DNA of 64,000 nucleotides from Sphingobacteriales bacterium 44-15 (lineage in GTDB: Bacteria > Bacteroidota > Bacteroidia > Chitinophagales > Chitinophagaceae). Shown here in pieces: positions 8,676-18,320 of this stretch (its first letter is position 1; every line of letters begins with the position of its first letter). Under the pieces are notes generated by a model, which was not told the DNA's origin, made no database searches, and saw nothing but the letters and a program-made list of their open reading frames with translations. A program made the translations under genes and the position numbers. Location of the stretch: NCBI GenBank assembly GCA_001899685.1, contig MKWG01000002.1, positions 1-64,000 on the forward strand, written 5' to 3'.

Positions 8676-11060
8676 TTACTCCATTCTTAACGCTTTCACA
8701 GGGTTCTCCATTCCCGCTTTGATCGCTTTTATACTTACCGTTATCAACGCAATACCAAAAGTCATTAATGCCGCTAAAGCAAATACCCACCAGCTTACAG
8801 TTGTTTGGTAAGCAAAGTTTTGCAGCCACTTGTTCATAGCGTAATAGCCTGCAGGCAATGCAATGCAGGTAGCGATCAGCACAGGCTTTAACAGGTCTTT
8901 TGACAATAAAACCACTATGTCCTGCACAGATGAGCCCAGCACTTTTCTTACACCGATTTCTTTAAAGCGTTTAGTTGCAGTAAATGATGCCAGGCCGAAC
9001 AAACCAAGACAGGCAACAAAAATGGCAAGGCAGGCAAACACAGTCAATACGGCTTGCTGGCGCAGGTCTTTTTTATACATATCGTTGAACTGTTCATCCA
9101 GGAACTTATACTCCAGGGGATAGGCCGGCGCCACTTTACTGTATTCAGTTTTGATCAGGTCAACCCCCGATGGTATGCTACCCGGCTTCAGCTTTATTAA
9201 TATTACCCTCCTGTCTTCTGCAGGTGAAATGACCAATGGTTCAATATTTTGCTTTAATGTTTGAAAATTAAAATCATCCACCACACCTACAATCCTTCGC
9301 CTTGCACTATCACGCACCGTGTTCTGTATCCATTTGCCAACGGCTTGTTGCGGCGTCCATCCAAGCTTTGCCGCGGCGGTTTTATTGATCAGTACCGCAC
9401 CGGCCGTATCCGTTGGGAACTGCGCCGAAAAATCCCTGCCTGCCATGATCTTTAATCCCAGTGTTTTTACAAATTCAAAATCCGAAAATTCTGTTCTCGC
9501 GCTCCACCGCTCATTATGCCCTTCCACATCAAATATATTCCCGTCGAAAAAACCGCCCGGTTCGCCCGACATGCATGATACAGACTGAACAGCGCTCTGA
9601 TGCTGCAAACCGGTCGTAAAAACATTCATGTTCCGATAAATATCATTGTTGTCAATCGGAACAATCACTGTTTGCTCTTTATTGTAGCCCAACTGCTTAT
9701 TTTTTATATAACTCATTTGCCTGGTAATAATAATAGTACCAACAATAAGGAATACTGAAATGCTGAACTGCACTACCACCAATACCTGTCGGAATGATGT
9801 TCCGCTTTTAACCAGGTTCAATTTACCTTTTAATGCCTTCACCGGCGAAAAAGCGGATAAAACAAATGCAGGATAACTGCCTGCTAAAAATCCGACAACA
9901 AGGATAATGCCCACGGGAAATAACCAGGTGGATAATGTGTTCCGGGAGACAGTTAATGAATAGCCGAGCAAGCGGTCATACCAGGGCATTACCAGCAACA
10001 ATAAGCCCACAGCAAGTATGCAGGAAACGGCTGTAAGTAAAACAGATTCACCGATAAACTGCCATATAAGATTATTCCGTAAAGCTCCTAATACTTTGCG
10101 CAACCCGACTTCTTTTGAGCGCTCTGCCGCACGAATAGTGGAAAGGTTCATGAAATTGATGCAGGCGATCAAAAGTATAAGGATAGCAATAGAAAGAAAA
10201 ATATATACTACGGTTTTATCGCCGTGCTTAACCACACCGCCAAATTCAGCAGGCGTTTCAAAATAAATTTCTTTTAAAGGCGTAAGCGAAAGCGTCCAGT
10301 GAAACCCATATTTGCGCAGATCACTGCCTAAATATTTTTCAATGAAGCCGGGCAGTTGTTTTTCCACCCGAGCCTTCGTTATACCCGGCAACAGCTTTAT
10401 GTAAGTATAAATCCCATTATTAATCCAGGTAGTCATCCAGCTCTTGTCTTCATAATTTTCAAGTGGAATCACAAGGTCAAATTCAAGATGAGCGTTGGAA
10501 GGAACGTCTTTTGCGATGCCGGTAACTTTAAGAGGAATGTCCTTATCAAGCAAAACCGTTTTCCCGAAAGCGCTTTCAATATTCCCAAAATATTTCTTTG
10601 CAGTCGTTTCCGTCAGAACAATGCTATGGGAATCCTGCAGCACTGTTTCAGGATTACCCTTTATTAAGGGAAAAGAAAAAAAGGTAAAAAAATTACTATC
10701 CGCATCGATTATTTTCTTTTCATGAAAAGACCTGTTGCCGATAGTGATAAGATTATCATTTTGACTGATCCGTACAGTATTTTCAACCTGGCCTTTAAGA
10801 TCATTTAACAAAGCGGGAGCATACCTGCCGGATAAATACGCAACGTTTCTTGATTTCCCCTCATTCTCAAAGCCCCTCATCACACGATAAATACGGTCGC
10901 CATCTTTATGAAAATCATCCGCGCTGAATTCATTCATAATAAAAAGAAAGATCATCATGCAGACGGTAATGCCTATAGTCAACCCCAGTATATTGATGAA
11001 AGAAAAAATTTTACTCTTCATCAGATTCCGCCAGGCGGTTATAAAATAGTTTCTAAGCAT
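8676..11060 (-). CDS. Two-module FtsX/MacB-like ABC permease (copy B)
   Basis: 794 residues with the same order as the other copies: TM1 about 19-42, periplasmic domain, TM2-4, TM5, second periplasmic domain, three C-terminal TMs. FtsX signatures are ERSKEVGLRKVLGAL (module 1) and KRFKEIGVRKVLGSS (module 2); the C-terminus is NPVKALRME. No nucleotide-binding domain. It is the promoter-proximal gene of the B-A pair. The -24/-12 element at 11207-11222 and twin operators at 11273-11314 lie upstream. The start codon is preceded by the A/T-rich TCAAATCTCAA seen before most copies and no Shine-Dalgarno sequence. Confidence 0.93.
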   Translation of the reverse strand: MLRNYFITAWRNLMKSKIFSFINILGLTIGITVCMMIFLFIMNEFSADDFHKDGDRIYRVMRGFENEGKSRNVAYLSGRYAPALLNDLKGQVENTVRISQNDNLITIGNRSFHEKKIIDADSNFFTFFSFPLIKGNPETVLQDSHSIVLTETTAKKYFGNIESAFGKTVLLDKDIPLKVTGIAKDVPSNAHLEFDLVIPLENYEDKSWMTTWINNGIYTYIKLLPGITKARVEKQLPGFIEKYLGSDLRKYGFHWTLSLTPLKEIYFETPAEFGGVVKHGDKTVVYIFLSIAILILLIACINFMNLSTIRAAERSKEVGLRKVLGALRNNLIWQFIGESVLLTAVSCILAVGLLLLVMPWYDRLLGYSLTVSRNTLSTWLFPVGIILVVGFLAGSYPAFVLSAFSPVKALKGKLNLVKSGTSFRQVLVVVQFSISVFLIVGTIIITRQMSYIKNKQLGYNKEQTVIVPIDNNDIYRNMNVFTTGLQHQSAVQSVSCMSGEPGGFFDGNIFDVEGHNERWSARTEFSDFEFVKTLGLKIMAGRDFSAQFPTDTAGAVLINKTAAAKLGWTPQQAVGKWIQNTVRDSARRRIVGVVDDFNFQTLKQNIEPLVISPAEDRRVILIKLKPGSIPSGVDLIKTEYSKVAPAYPLEYKFLDEQFNDMYKKDLRQQAVLTVFACLAIFVACLGLFGLASFTATKRFKEIGVRKVLGSSVQDIVVLLSKDLLKPVLIATCIALPAGYYAMNKWLQNFAYQTTVSWWVFALAALMTFGIALITVSIKAIKAGMENPVKALRME

Positions 11061-11206
11061 TTGAGATTTGATATTTGAGATCTGAAATTGTTTTGGTGCG
11101 ACAGGTTTACAAATTCAAGCTTATCCCTGTCTATTTCCAGGCTTTTGGTCTATCCATCATGTGCTACACAAGCCAGACATTTTCAAAATCCTCTCTGCTT
11201 CCGGAA

Positions 11207-11222
11207 AGCAAGCCACATGCCA
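11207..11222 (-). promoter_or_regulatory. Sigma-54-type promoter of permease B
   Basis: Minus-strand TGGCATG-TGGC-TTGCT matches the sigma-54 consensus TGGCACG-N4-TTGCW with invariant GG at -24 and GC at -12 in correct spacing. It lies about 147 nt before the ATG. Of the five related promoters in the window this is the best match. Confidence 0.75.
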
Positions 11223-11272
11223 GCGTTCAACAAATTGAGAATCATGTTATTAAAAGCTTATTCCGCGACAAG

Positions 11273-11314
11273 GTGTGCGAAACCGAACGGGAAGTGTACG
11301 AAAGCGGACAGTAG
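11273..11314 (-). promoter_or_regulatory. Twin 21-bp operator (putative enhancer-binding-protein site) of permease B
   Basis: Plus-strand units GTGTGCGAAACCGAACGG and GTGTACGAAAGCGGACAG begin exactly 21 bp apart. Read towards the gene, the distal unit is the near-palindrome CTGTCCG-CTTT-CGTACAC. The pair starts 50 bp upstream of the -24 element, the usual location for activators of sigma-54 promoters. The same motif and distance recur at permeases D, E, G and I. Confidence 0.7.
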
Positions 11315-11342
11315 TATCTTCAGCCAGTCAGTGTCCGGGTAT

Positions 11343-12551
11343 TTAATGCAGGGATTTTAACGGCACAATAGCCAATTCACAGTGACGCTTATTTTCACCT
11401 TCAAAGCTTGCCGTATAAATTATATAGAGATCATCCCCGTGTTCCAGTACGCAGGGGTAGTGAGACAGTAGCGGGTTACCGGGGCCTGCTGATTGTACCT
11501 TGTAAATATTTGAAAAAGAAAATGGATTATTCCCGTCTTTTGATATCGCAATAGCAAGCACCTGCCTGTCCTCACTGCTTTGCGTCAGTTTTCCCGAAGG
11601 AACATAATTAAATACGATATACCCTCTACCATCGGTGAGCGTACCGGCGTAAAGCTTAGAAGGAATTGCCGTGAAATCATTTGACCCGGTCCTGATCCAG
11701 CTTTCGCCATAATCATTGCTGAAGAAAACATCAGGCTTATTACCAGGTCCATCCGCACGGGTAAAAGCATAAATATGTTTACCTTTTACAATAACAGTAG
11801 TTTCAGGGTATTGATCTTCCTGATATTCCTGTGGGAGCTTAACCACCCGCCATGATTTTTCTATACTATCGCCCGGGCTTATTAAAACCGCGGGTACCAG
11901 GGGAAGCTGCCCGCGAGAAGACGCAACTCTTCCGGACATTATCCAGTTACCGTTCTCCAGTTTAACAGGCGTACAATTCGGCAAAAACAAATCACCGGTT
12001 TCACCCAGCTCCTGCCAGCTTCTCTTTTTATCACTATACCTGTAAGTAGTCGTGTTTATGATACGGTCATGGCCTGTCATTTTTCCCACAAATGCATATA
12101 AATCGCCGTCAAAAGAAAGCATCTGTACCGGAACATAAAAAACACCCTTTTTCTCTTTATCCTCTGCAATCACTTCAGCCTTCGACCACGTTACTCCTCC
12201 ATCAAAGGATCTTCGTGCCCTGATGCAGGACTCATCCTCAATTTCTTCTTCAGGGCAGTTATACCACGCTGCAACCAATGCATCCTTATGATAAATTATC
12301 GCCGGGTCATGCAAAAATTTATATTCATCATTATCAGGCTCCACCAGGATATGCCTGATACCTTCAGGATAAACAAGCTGGTCAGCCTTTACCTTAATAC
12401 TTCCGGAAGCGTACAATGGCAAAGTGTCGCTTACAGTCATCTCCTTATTTTCGTATACCTGAGAAGCGTGTTTTGCATCAGGCTGACAACTTAAGTACAA
12501 TAAAGACAGTTCCAGGATACATAATACAGGAGCAAATGAAGGCATATACAA
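11343..12551 (-). CDS. BNR/Asp-box (sialidase-fold) lipoprotein
   Basis: 402 residues. A lipoprotein signal peptide with Cys22 (LLYLSC) predicts outer-membrane or periplasmic anchoring. Two clear Asp-box motifs (SFDGGVTWSKAE about residue 115, SNDYGESWIRTG about 283) indicate a sialidase-type beta-propeller. The protein is of exo-sialidase length, but I did not recognise an intact RIP motif with the usual arginine triad, so a non-sialidase glycan-binding or hydrolase role is possible. It lies on the same strand after permease C, beyond the intergenic repeat, and may be the last gene of the D-C transcription unit. An alternative start is the Met at 12545. Confidence 0.75.
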   Translation of the reverse strand: MYMPSFAPVLCILELSLLYLSCQPDAKHASQVYENKEMTVSDTLPLYASGSIKVKADQLVYPEGIRHILVEPDNDEYKFLHDPAIIYHKDALVAAWYNCPEEEIEDESCIRARRSFDGGVTWSKAEVIAEDKEKKGVFYVPVQMLSFDGDLYAFVGKMTGHDRIINTTTYRYSDKKRSWQELGETGDLFLPNCTPVKLENGNWIMSGRVASSRGQLPLVPAVLISPGDSIEKSWRVVKLPQEYQEDQYPETTVIVKGKHIYAFTRADGPGNKPDVFFSNDYGESWIRTGSNDFTAIPSKLYAGTLTDGRGYIVFNYVPSGKLTQSSEDRQVLAIAISKDGNNPFSFSNIYKVQSAGPGNPLLSHYPCVLEHGDDLYIIYTASFEGENKRHCELAIVPLKSLH

Positions 12552-12630
12552 GATATTTTAATGGAAATCATAAATATATTCCATTAGTAGGATACAGTTG
12601 TTCGATCAGATACTCATTTATAAGCTTAAA

Positions 12631-12873
12631 CCTCACCCTCTTTTCTCTCTCCCTGTCTGCCGACAGGCAGGCATGCAATAGAGAGGGACGGTACAACATA
12701 ACAATTCCAGGCTTTTGATTCTTCCATATCAACTATTGTACAAAACCAGGCTTTTTGTTTCTACACTTTCACATTCTCCCACTTCCCGGTTATTTTGAAT
12801 GCCAGCCCCTCCTCTTACATTTAATCAACAATCTTTAAAGTGAGGCGCCCGTGGAGAGGGACCGGGGGTGAGG
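12631..12873 (-). repeat. Permease-linked intergenic repeat, copy 2 (downstream of C)
   Basis: Begins CCTCACCCTC, carries the palindrome CCTGTCTGCCGACAGGCAGG (12652-12671) and the core TTCTTCCATATCAACTATTG (about 12720-12739) followed by ACAAAACCAGGCTTT. It ends GGGGGTGAGG one base before the stop codon of copy C. Unlike the other copies it is followed by the Asp-box lipoprotein instead of a permease. The 12552-12630 stretch holds nothing else I recognise. Confidence 0.78.
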
Positions 12874-12874
12874 T

Positions 12875-15244
12875 CTACTCTGTCCTCAGGCTCTTCACAG
12901 GATTATTGGTCGCTGCTTTAATGGATTGAAAGCTTACGGTGATAATTGTGATAAATAATGCTATCAATCCACTTAATACAAAAACACCGGCGCCAATGCT
13001 GATCCGGTAATCATAATCCTGCAACCAATGATATAAAAAATAAAAGGATACAGGCACAGCTATCAGGCAACTGATCAAAACCAATACAATAAAATCTTTT
13101 GACAATAACAGCCACACCTGCTGCACAGATGCTCCCAGTACTTTGCGAATGCCTATCTCTTTTGTGCGTTGTTCCGCCATATATGCCGCCAGGCCAAACA
13201 GGCCTAAACAGGAAATAAAAATGGCTAATACCGCAAAGAGGGCTGCAAGCTTTCCTATCAGTACTTCAAGATTAAATTTTGAAGCATATTGTTCATCCGA
13301 AAAAGCATAACTGTAGGGATATGCAGGCTCATATTTATTAAAAATGACAGTCAGCTGCTTAATAGCATCCTGCGTATGTATACCAGGCGACAGCCTGTAC
13401 ATTAAGTTGCCCTGGGGATCGGGCGAACATAAAAACATAGTAGGATCCGCGGTCTTGAACGGCGACAACATCAGCGCATCTTTCACCACACCTGCAATGG
13501 TCAATTGCCGGCCCTGCCAGTTGATCTTTTGCCCTAAAGGATTTTTTATGCGCAATCTTTTTATGGCTGCTTCATTAAATATTACGCTCGTAGTATCGTA
13601 AACACCTGAAAAATCTCTTCCTTCAGGTATACTCATTTCCATAGTTGTAAAATAATCACCGGATACGACTATGGTTCCCATCTCTACTGTTTCGCCGGGA
13701 TTTTTCCCGGGCCATTGGTCTACATCCGAATGCCACCAGACAGCCGTTGCAGGGCTTGTAGCCGTTGTCACAGACGATACAATACGCTTCTGTATCAATT
13801 CATTTTTTAATGCCGTAAATTTCTTATTCAGATCATCATTCATGTTGGTTACCATCAGCCTGTTCAGGCTATACCCTGTCGGTCTGCTCCTGGCATATTG
13901 TATTTGCTGGTAAATGATTACCGTACTTACGATCAAAGCAATGGAACAGCTAAACTGGATAATTACCAGCAATTTTCTTGATAAAGAGGACTTGCCGGAT
14001 GATATGGTTCCTTTTAAAACTGCCACAGGATTAAAAGAAGAAAGATAAAAGGCAGGCCGGCTGCCTGCAAGCAATGCCGTCAATAACAGGCAGCCCGTCA
14101 TGATCAACCAGAAATAAATATTATCAGCAGGCATTGTAATACTGTTTCCTGTTAATATGTTGAATGCAGGCAACGATACCCAGGCCATCAGCACTGCAAA
14201 AACAAAAGCTATAGCAGTAAGCAGGAATGCTTCCATCAGGAACTGCATTACAAGATCTTTTCTTTGTGAGCCGATCGCTTTTCGCACCCCCACCTCCCTT
14301 GCTCTTTTTTCTGAGCGTGCTGTTGTGAGATTGATGAAGTTAATACAGGCAATGACCAACACCAGCAAGCCGATGATAGAGAACATTCTCACATACAGCA
14401 GGAAGCCTTCAGTGTCTTTACCATTAATATAATTCGAATATAAATGCCAACGCTGCATAGGTTGAAGTGTAACATAAGAATTCATGGCATTTATATTGCC
14501 TTCTTCGGTATGCTCTATATCCCTGATCTTTGGAGCGATCTGTGCATAATCCACACCCGGCTGTAATTTCACGAAGATCTGCAGATTATTATTGCCATAG
14601 CTGCTTAACCCGTCAGTCCTGAATTGTGGGTTTACAGCATACAGGTACGTGCTGGGCACTATATAATTAAAGCTGAAGCTTGCATTGTCCGGCACATCCT
14701 GTATAATGCCGGTTACTTTAAGGTTATTTGCATTATCAAACCGGACAGTCTTATTCATAGCATCGTCGTTACCAAAAAGTGATTTTGCCAAAGACTGTGT
14801 GATCACAATGGAATAAGGGTCTTTAAACGCTGTGCCCGCATTGCCCTCTATAAACGGGTATTGAAAAATTTTGAAGAAATCCGGCCCGGAAATAGCACCG
14901 TTCACATATAGTTTTTTTTCGCCGGCTATCAGCCCGTGATGGTTTGACCAATCACTTTCAGCAACATATTCTATTTCCGGGACCTGGATACGCAATGCTT
15001 CTGCCAGTTTTAATGATGTGGTTTGAAAAGTAAGTGTGTCGCCATTGCCGTTGAAGTTTCGCTGTACCCTGTACACCGACTGGTAACCAGGCAGGAATTT
15101 GTCGAATGAATATTGATGGTATACCCATAAGCCGATCAATAATGCAACCGCCATCCCGATAGCAAGCCCCATAATATTCAGCACGCTGTACCCGATCGCC
15201 CGGGTGATATTCCGCCAGGCTGTTTTGAAATAGTTTTTTAACAT
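12875..15244 (-). CDS. Two-module FtsX/MacB-like ABC permease (copy C)
   Basis: 789 residues; TM1 about 19-42, large periplasmic domain, TM2-4 near 280-405, TM5 near 425, second periplasmic domain, and three C-terminal TMs. FtsX signatures are EKRAREVGVRKAIGSQ and EQRTKEIGIRKVLGAS; it ends NPVKSLRTE. No ATPase domain. Its N-terminus (TRAIGYSVLNIMGLAIGM) differs most from its neighbours. It is the second gene of the D-C pair, after repeat copy 3, and lacks its own sigma-54-like promoter. Confidence 0.93.
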   Translation of the reverse strand: MLKNYFKTAWRNITRAIGYSVLNIMGLAIGMAVALLIGLWVYHQYSFDKFLPGYQSVYRVQRNFNGNGDTLTFQTTSLKLAEALRIQVPEIEYVAESDWSNHHGLIAGEKKLYVNGAISGPDFFKIFQYPFIEGNAGTAFKDPYSIVITQSLAKSLFGNDDAMNKTVRFDNANNLKVTGIIQDVPDNASFSFNYIVPSTYLYAVNPQFRTDGLSSYGNNNLQIFVKLQPGVDYAQIAPKIRDIEHTEEGNINAMNSYVTLQPMQRWHLYSNYINGKDTEGFLLYVRMFSIIGLLVLVIACINFINLTTARSEKRAREVGVRKAIGSQRKDLVMQFLMEAFLLTAIAFVFAVLMAWVSLPAFNILTGNSITMPADNIYFWLIMTGCLLLTALLAGSRPAFYLSSFNPVAVLKGTISSGKSSLSRKLLVIIQFSCSIALIVSTVIIYQQIQYARSRPTGYSLNRLMVTNMNDDLNKKFTALKNELIQKRIVSSVTTATSPATAVWWHSDVDQWPGKNPGETVEMGTIVVSGDYFTTMEMSIPEGRDFSGVYDTTSVIFNEAAIKRLRIKNPLGQKINWQGRQLTIAGVVKDALMLSPFKTADPTMFLCSPDPQGNLMYRLSPGIHTQDAIKQLTVIFNKYEPAYPYSYAFSDEQYASKFNLEVLIGKLAALFAVLAIFISCLGLFGLAAYMAEQRTKEIGIRKVLGASVQQVWLLLSKDFIVLVLISCLIAVPVSFYFLYHWLQDYDYRISIGAGVFVLSGLIALFITIITVSFQSIKAATNNPVKSLRTE

Positions 15245-15261
15245 TTGAAATTTGAATTTAG

Positions 15262-15559
15262 ATTACCCTCTTTCCCTCTCTTCTTGCAAAGCCTGCCTGT
15301 CCGGTAGACAGGGGGAGGGAGCGGTACTACAGAACATATCTAATCTTTAAGTTCTTCCACATCAACATTTGAATAAATCCCGACAAGCCGCTTTACATTT
15401 TACAGGCTTTCACACTTTTCACATTTTCACATTTTTATATTTTACATCTCCTCTATTTTCTGGTTGCCCGCCTTAGCAGGTTGCCCCTCTTACCTTTAAT
15501 TCATGCGGCCCGGTGTTTAGGCGCCCCTCTCCACCGCGTGGAAGGGGCCAGGGGTGAGG
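15262..15559 (-). repeat. Permease-linked intergenic repeat, copy 3 (D-C)
   Basis: Related to copies 1 and 2 but diverged and longer. It has pyrimidine-rich ends, a degenerate palindrome (CCTGCCTGTCCGGTAGACAG), the core start AGTTCTTCCACATCAACATT, then a run of CACATTTT-type low-complexity sequence (about 15405-15445). The terminal AGGGGTGAGG abuts the stop codon of copy D. Confidence 0.72.
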
Positions 15560-17965
15560 TTACTCCGTCCTCAGGCTCTTCACCGGATTCATCATCGCTG
15601 CCCGCACTGCTTTTACGGCAACGGTCATGAACGCTATTAATAACCCCAGCAAACCAGCTATAACAAATACCCACCATCCGATATCAACGCGATAAGCAAA
15701 ATCCTGCAGCCATTTATTCATCATCACCCAGGCAATTGGCGTGGCGATCAGCATGGCTACAACAACCAGCTTCAGCAGGTCTTTTGCAAGCAACAGCACA
15801 ATACCACTTATACTGCTGCCCAGCACTTTGCGGATGCCGATCTCTTTACGGCGCTGCTCTGCCGTAAAGGTTATTAATCCAAACAAGCCCAGGCATGCAA
15901 TAATAATTGCCAGCACGGTAAACGTCATCAACAGCTTGCCCTGCATTTTTTCCGCACTGTACTGGCGGGAAAAATTTTCATCCAGAAAGCTATATTCAAA
16001 CGGGTTGACCGCATCAAACTGCCGGAAAACCGACCCGATATACTGCACTCCCGCGCTCATATTTTTACTGTTGAGCCGCACATATATATTATCCTTATCA
16101 TTGTCCTCAGGGGGCAGCTTTACGATTAAAGGTGCAATGACATGCTGCAGCGAATAAAAATTAAAATCCTTTATTACGCCCGCCACCTCATATATTTTCG
16201 GGTTACCTGCTGAGTCGGTTCCCATCCGGATCTTTTTTCCTAACGGTGTTTTCCAGCCTTCTTTCCTGGCAAGCGCTTCGTTGATCAATACTACTCTATC
16301 TTTATCAGTAGTCATTTCTTTAGAGAAATTCCTGCCGGCTGCCATCTTCACCTGCATGGTAGTAATAAAATCTTCATCCGCCAGCAATACCGTAGCCATC
16401 CTGTCCTTATCACCCATTCTGCCGTCCTTTTCTTCCGCCCTGTAATCTCTACCACCGAGATCATTATTGCCGATAGGATTGCCGGCAGCAGCTACGCTCT
16501 CTATAAACGGGCTTTTTAATAATGCAGCTTTTATCAGCGCTGTTTTATGCCGGGCATCCTGGTTACTTAAATGGAATGTCATCACCTGGTCTTTATTAAA
16601 GCCCAGGTCCTTGTTGCTGACGTACTGTAGTTGCCGGTAAATAATAAAGGAACCTGCGATCATGGCAATAGTGATCACAAACTGGAAGACCACCAGCGAC
16701 TGCCGGAACCTTATATTGCTATCATGTCTTCCTATCAATCCTTTCAGGGAAGGGATCAGCTTAAAGCCGGAAAGAAAGAAAGCAGGGTAAATACCGCTCA
16801 GGCATCCTGTTACCACCGCAAACCCCGTGCACAGCAGTACGGTTTGCACCGTTCCCGGCTGCCATATGCCTGTATCCTTACCGATAAAATGGAGGAACCA
16901 GGGCATGGACAGTTTTACCAGTGCCAGGGCAATCAGTGAAGCTATAAAAGTGATGAGCACAGACTCAGCTAAGAACATGACAGCTAATTGCAGACGGCTT
17001 GAACCGTTTACTTTGCGCACACCGATCTCTTTTACCCGTAATACCGACCGCGCAGTAGACAGATTCATATAGTTGATAGCAGCAATGATCAGTATCAGCA
17101 CGGCAATCAGTGAAAATGCAATAACATAACGCATGCTGCCATTGGGCGCTATTTCATATTCAAGGTTGGAATGAAGATGTATGGCAGTAAGCGGCTGCAG
17201 TTCCAACCGGTAGTTCACTTTGCCGGCCACCTTTTCCATAGCCGGCTTTAAGTATGTGTCATAAAAAGCAGGCAGCTTGGCATTCAGCTTTTCAATATCA
17301 GCAGCATTCTGCAGCAGAAGGTAGGTATAGAGATAAGAGTTCCCCCACTGGCTGTTATCGGTTGCGGGCATGCGGCGGATAGCGCTGAATGTAAAATGGG
17401 AATTGGCAGGAACATCATAAATTACGCCGGTGATAAGATTATTGTTATCGCTGCCGAAGGAAATCATTTTATTCATTGCTGCTGCCGGATCACCGAAAAT
17501 TTTACGGGCCAATGTTTGTGTAACAACAATAGAATGAGGCTCGTCAAGCGCATTATCATTACCACATAAAAAGGTATAGCTGAACACCCGGAAAAAGCTG
17601 CTGTCGGCAAAAAAAATATCATCCGCTTTGATGTGCTTTTCGCTATACGTAATGGTGCCTCCGCCTTCCGCATCCAACCGTACCGCTTCACGAACTTCAG
17701 GAAATGTATTTTTGAACGCCTGCGCAAATGGTGCAGAAGTCAATGGCAGATCAAAGCTGCCTCCACCCCAGGTTGCATGTTGCGCAATACGGTAAATACG
17801 ACCAGCATTGGCATGGTAACGGTCGTAGCTTAATTCATTGCTCACATACAACATGATGAGACAGCAGGCTGCCAGCCCGAGGGAGAGCCCGCCGATATTG
17901 ATGACAGAAAATGCCTTATTCCGTGTAAGATTTCGCCAGGCTGTTTTGAAATAATTTCTTAACAT
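15560..17965 (-). CDS. Two-module FtsX/MacB-like ABC permease (copy D)
   Basis: 801 residues; TM1 about 19-42, periplasmic domain, TM2-4 near 295-410, TM5 near 432-455, second periplasmic domain, three C-terminal TMs. FtsX signatures are LRVKEIGVRKVNGSS and EQRRKEIGIRKVLGSS; the end is NPVKSLRTE. No ATPase domain. First gene of the D-C pair; a sigma-54-like element (18057-18072) and twin operators (18122-18163) lie upstream. AAATTTCAA precedes the ATG in place of a Shine-Dalgarno sequence. Confidence 0.93.
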   Translation of the reverse strand: MLRNYFKTAWRNLTRNKAFSVINIGGLSLGLAACCLIMLYVSNELSYDRYHANAGRIYRIAQHATWGGGSFDLPLTSAPFAQAFKNTFPEVREAVRLDAEGGGTITYSEKHIKADDIFFADSSFFRVFSYTFLCGNDNALDEPHSIVVTQTLARKIFGDPAAAMNKMISFGSDNNNLITGVIYDVPANSHFTFSAIRRMPATDNSQWGNSYLYTYLLLQNAADIEKLNAKLPAFYDTYLKPAMEKVAGKVNYRLELQPLTAIHLHSNLEYEIAPNGSMRYVIAFSLIAVLILIIAAINYMNLSTARSVLRVKEIGVRKVNGSSRLQLAVMFLAESVLITFIASLIALALVKLSMPWFLHFIGKDTGIWQPGTVQTVLLCTGFAVVTGCLSGIYPAFFLSGFKLIPSLKGLIGRHDSNIRFRQSLVVFQFVITIAMIAGSFIIYRQLQYVSNKDLGFNKDQVMTFHLSNQDARHKTALIKAALLKSPFIESVAAAGNPIGNNDLGGRDYRAEEKDGRMGDKDRMATVLLADEDFITTMQVKMAAGRNFSKEMTTDKDRVVLINEALARKEGWKTPLGKKIRMGTDSAGNPKIYEVAGVIKDFNFYSLQHVIAPLIVKLPPEDNDKDNIYVRLNSKNMSAGVQYIGSVFRQFDAVNPFEYSFLDENFSRQYSAEKMQGKLLMTFTVLAIIIACLGLFGLITFTAEQRRKEIGIRKVLGSSISGIVLLLAKDLLKLVVVAMLIATPIAWVMMNKWLQDFAYRVDIGWWVFVIAGLLGLLIAFMTVAVKAVRAAMMNPVKSLRTE

Positions 17966-18056
17966 TTGAAATTTAAGATTTGAGATTGCTTTGATGCGAC
18001 AGGCTTTTCATTTTCAAATTCATATATTTTCAAATTTTCAAATCTGTATTATTCCA

Positions 18057-18072
18057 GTCAATAGATATGCCA
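18057..18072 (-). promoter_or_regulatory. Sigma-54-like promoter of permease D
   Basis: Minus-strand TGGCATA-TCTA-TTGAC. The -24 block matches the consensus fully; at -12 the usual GC is GA. It lies 92 nt before the ATG, with the operators 49 bp upstream. Confidence 0.55.
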
Positions 18073-18121
18073 TAGGAGAATATACTGATAATTAACCAGT
18101 TGTGGTTTATCACACCGACAT

Positions 18122-18163
18122 ACTGTACGGAATTGAACGTGCACTGTACGAAAACGGACAATA
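18122..18163 (-). promoter_or_regulatory. Twin 21-bp operator of permease D
   Basis: Plus-strand units ACTGTACGGAATTGAACGTG and ACTGTACGAAAACGGACAAT begin exactly 21 bp apart. Towards the gene the distal unit reads TTGTCCG-TTTT-CGTACAGT, the same near-palindrome as at permease B. Confidence 0.68.
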
Positions 18164-18241
18164 ATACAGGAAGGTTAAAGGATCAGGCAGGATAATGGTG
18201 GAGACGTGAGAGGTAAATGGTGAACAGGCAATGGTGAATAA

Positions 18242-18263
18242 GTGAGACGTCAGACGTCAGACG
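18242..18263. repeat. Three tandem copies of a 7-bp unit
   Basis: AGACGTC-AGACGTC-AGACGTG in the 17966-18320 gap, beside other low-complexity words (AATGGTGAA, GTGAGAGG) that recur at intergenic sites near 25582 and 32385. Apart from this and the permease D control elements, I see nothing in this gap. Confidence 0.6.
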
Positions 18264-18320
18264 TGAAAAGGCAAAGGCTAAAGGCGACAGGCTGACTTAT
18301 CACTTACCTCTTCCCTCTTA

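Noticed and set aside
8605-8829. Various 60-150-codon frames opposite to or inside the permease, RND, SusC and other genes
   Set aside because: They overlap clear genes in other frames, lack coherent domains and follow the codon pattern of the true gene, so they are shadows.
11343-12551. Annotation as a confirmed sialidase enzyme
   Set aside because: Asp-boxes show the propeller fold only; I could not find the RIP motif and the arginine triad, so the catalytic claim is not made.
18242-18263. CRISPR-like array
   Set aside because: Only three contiguous 7-bp units without spacers and no cas genes.
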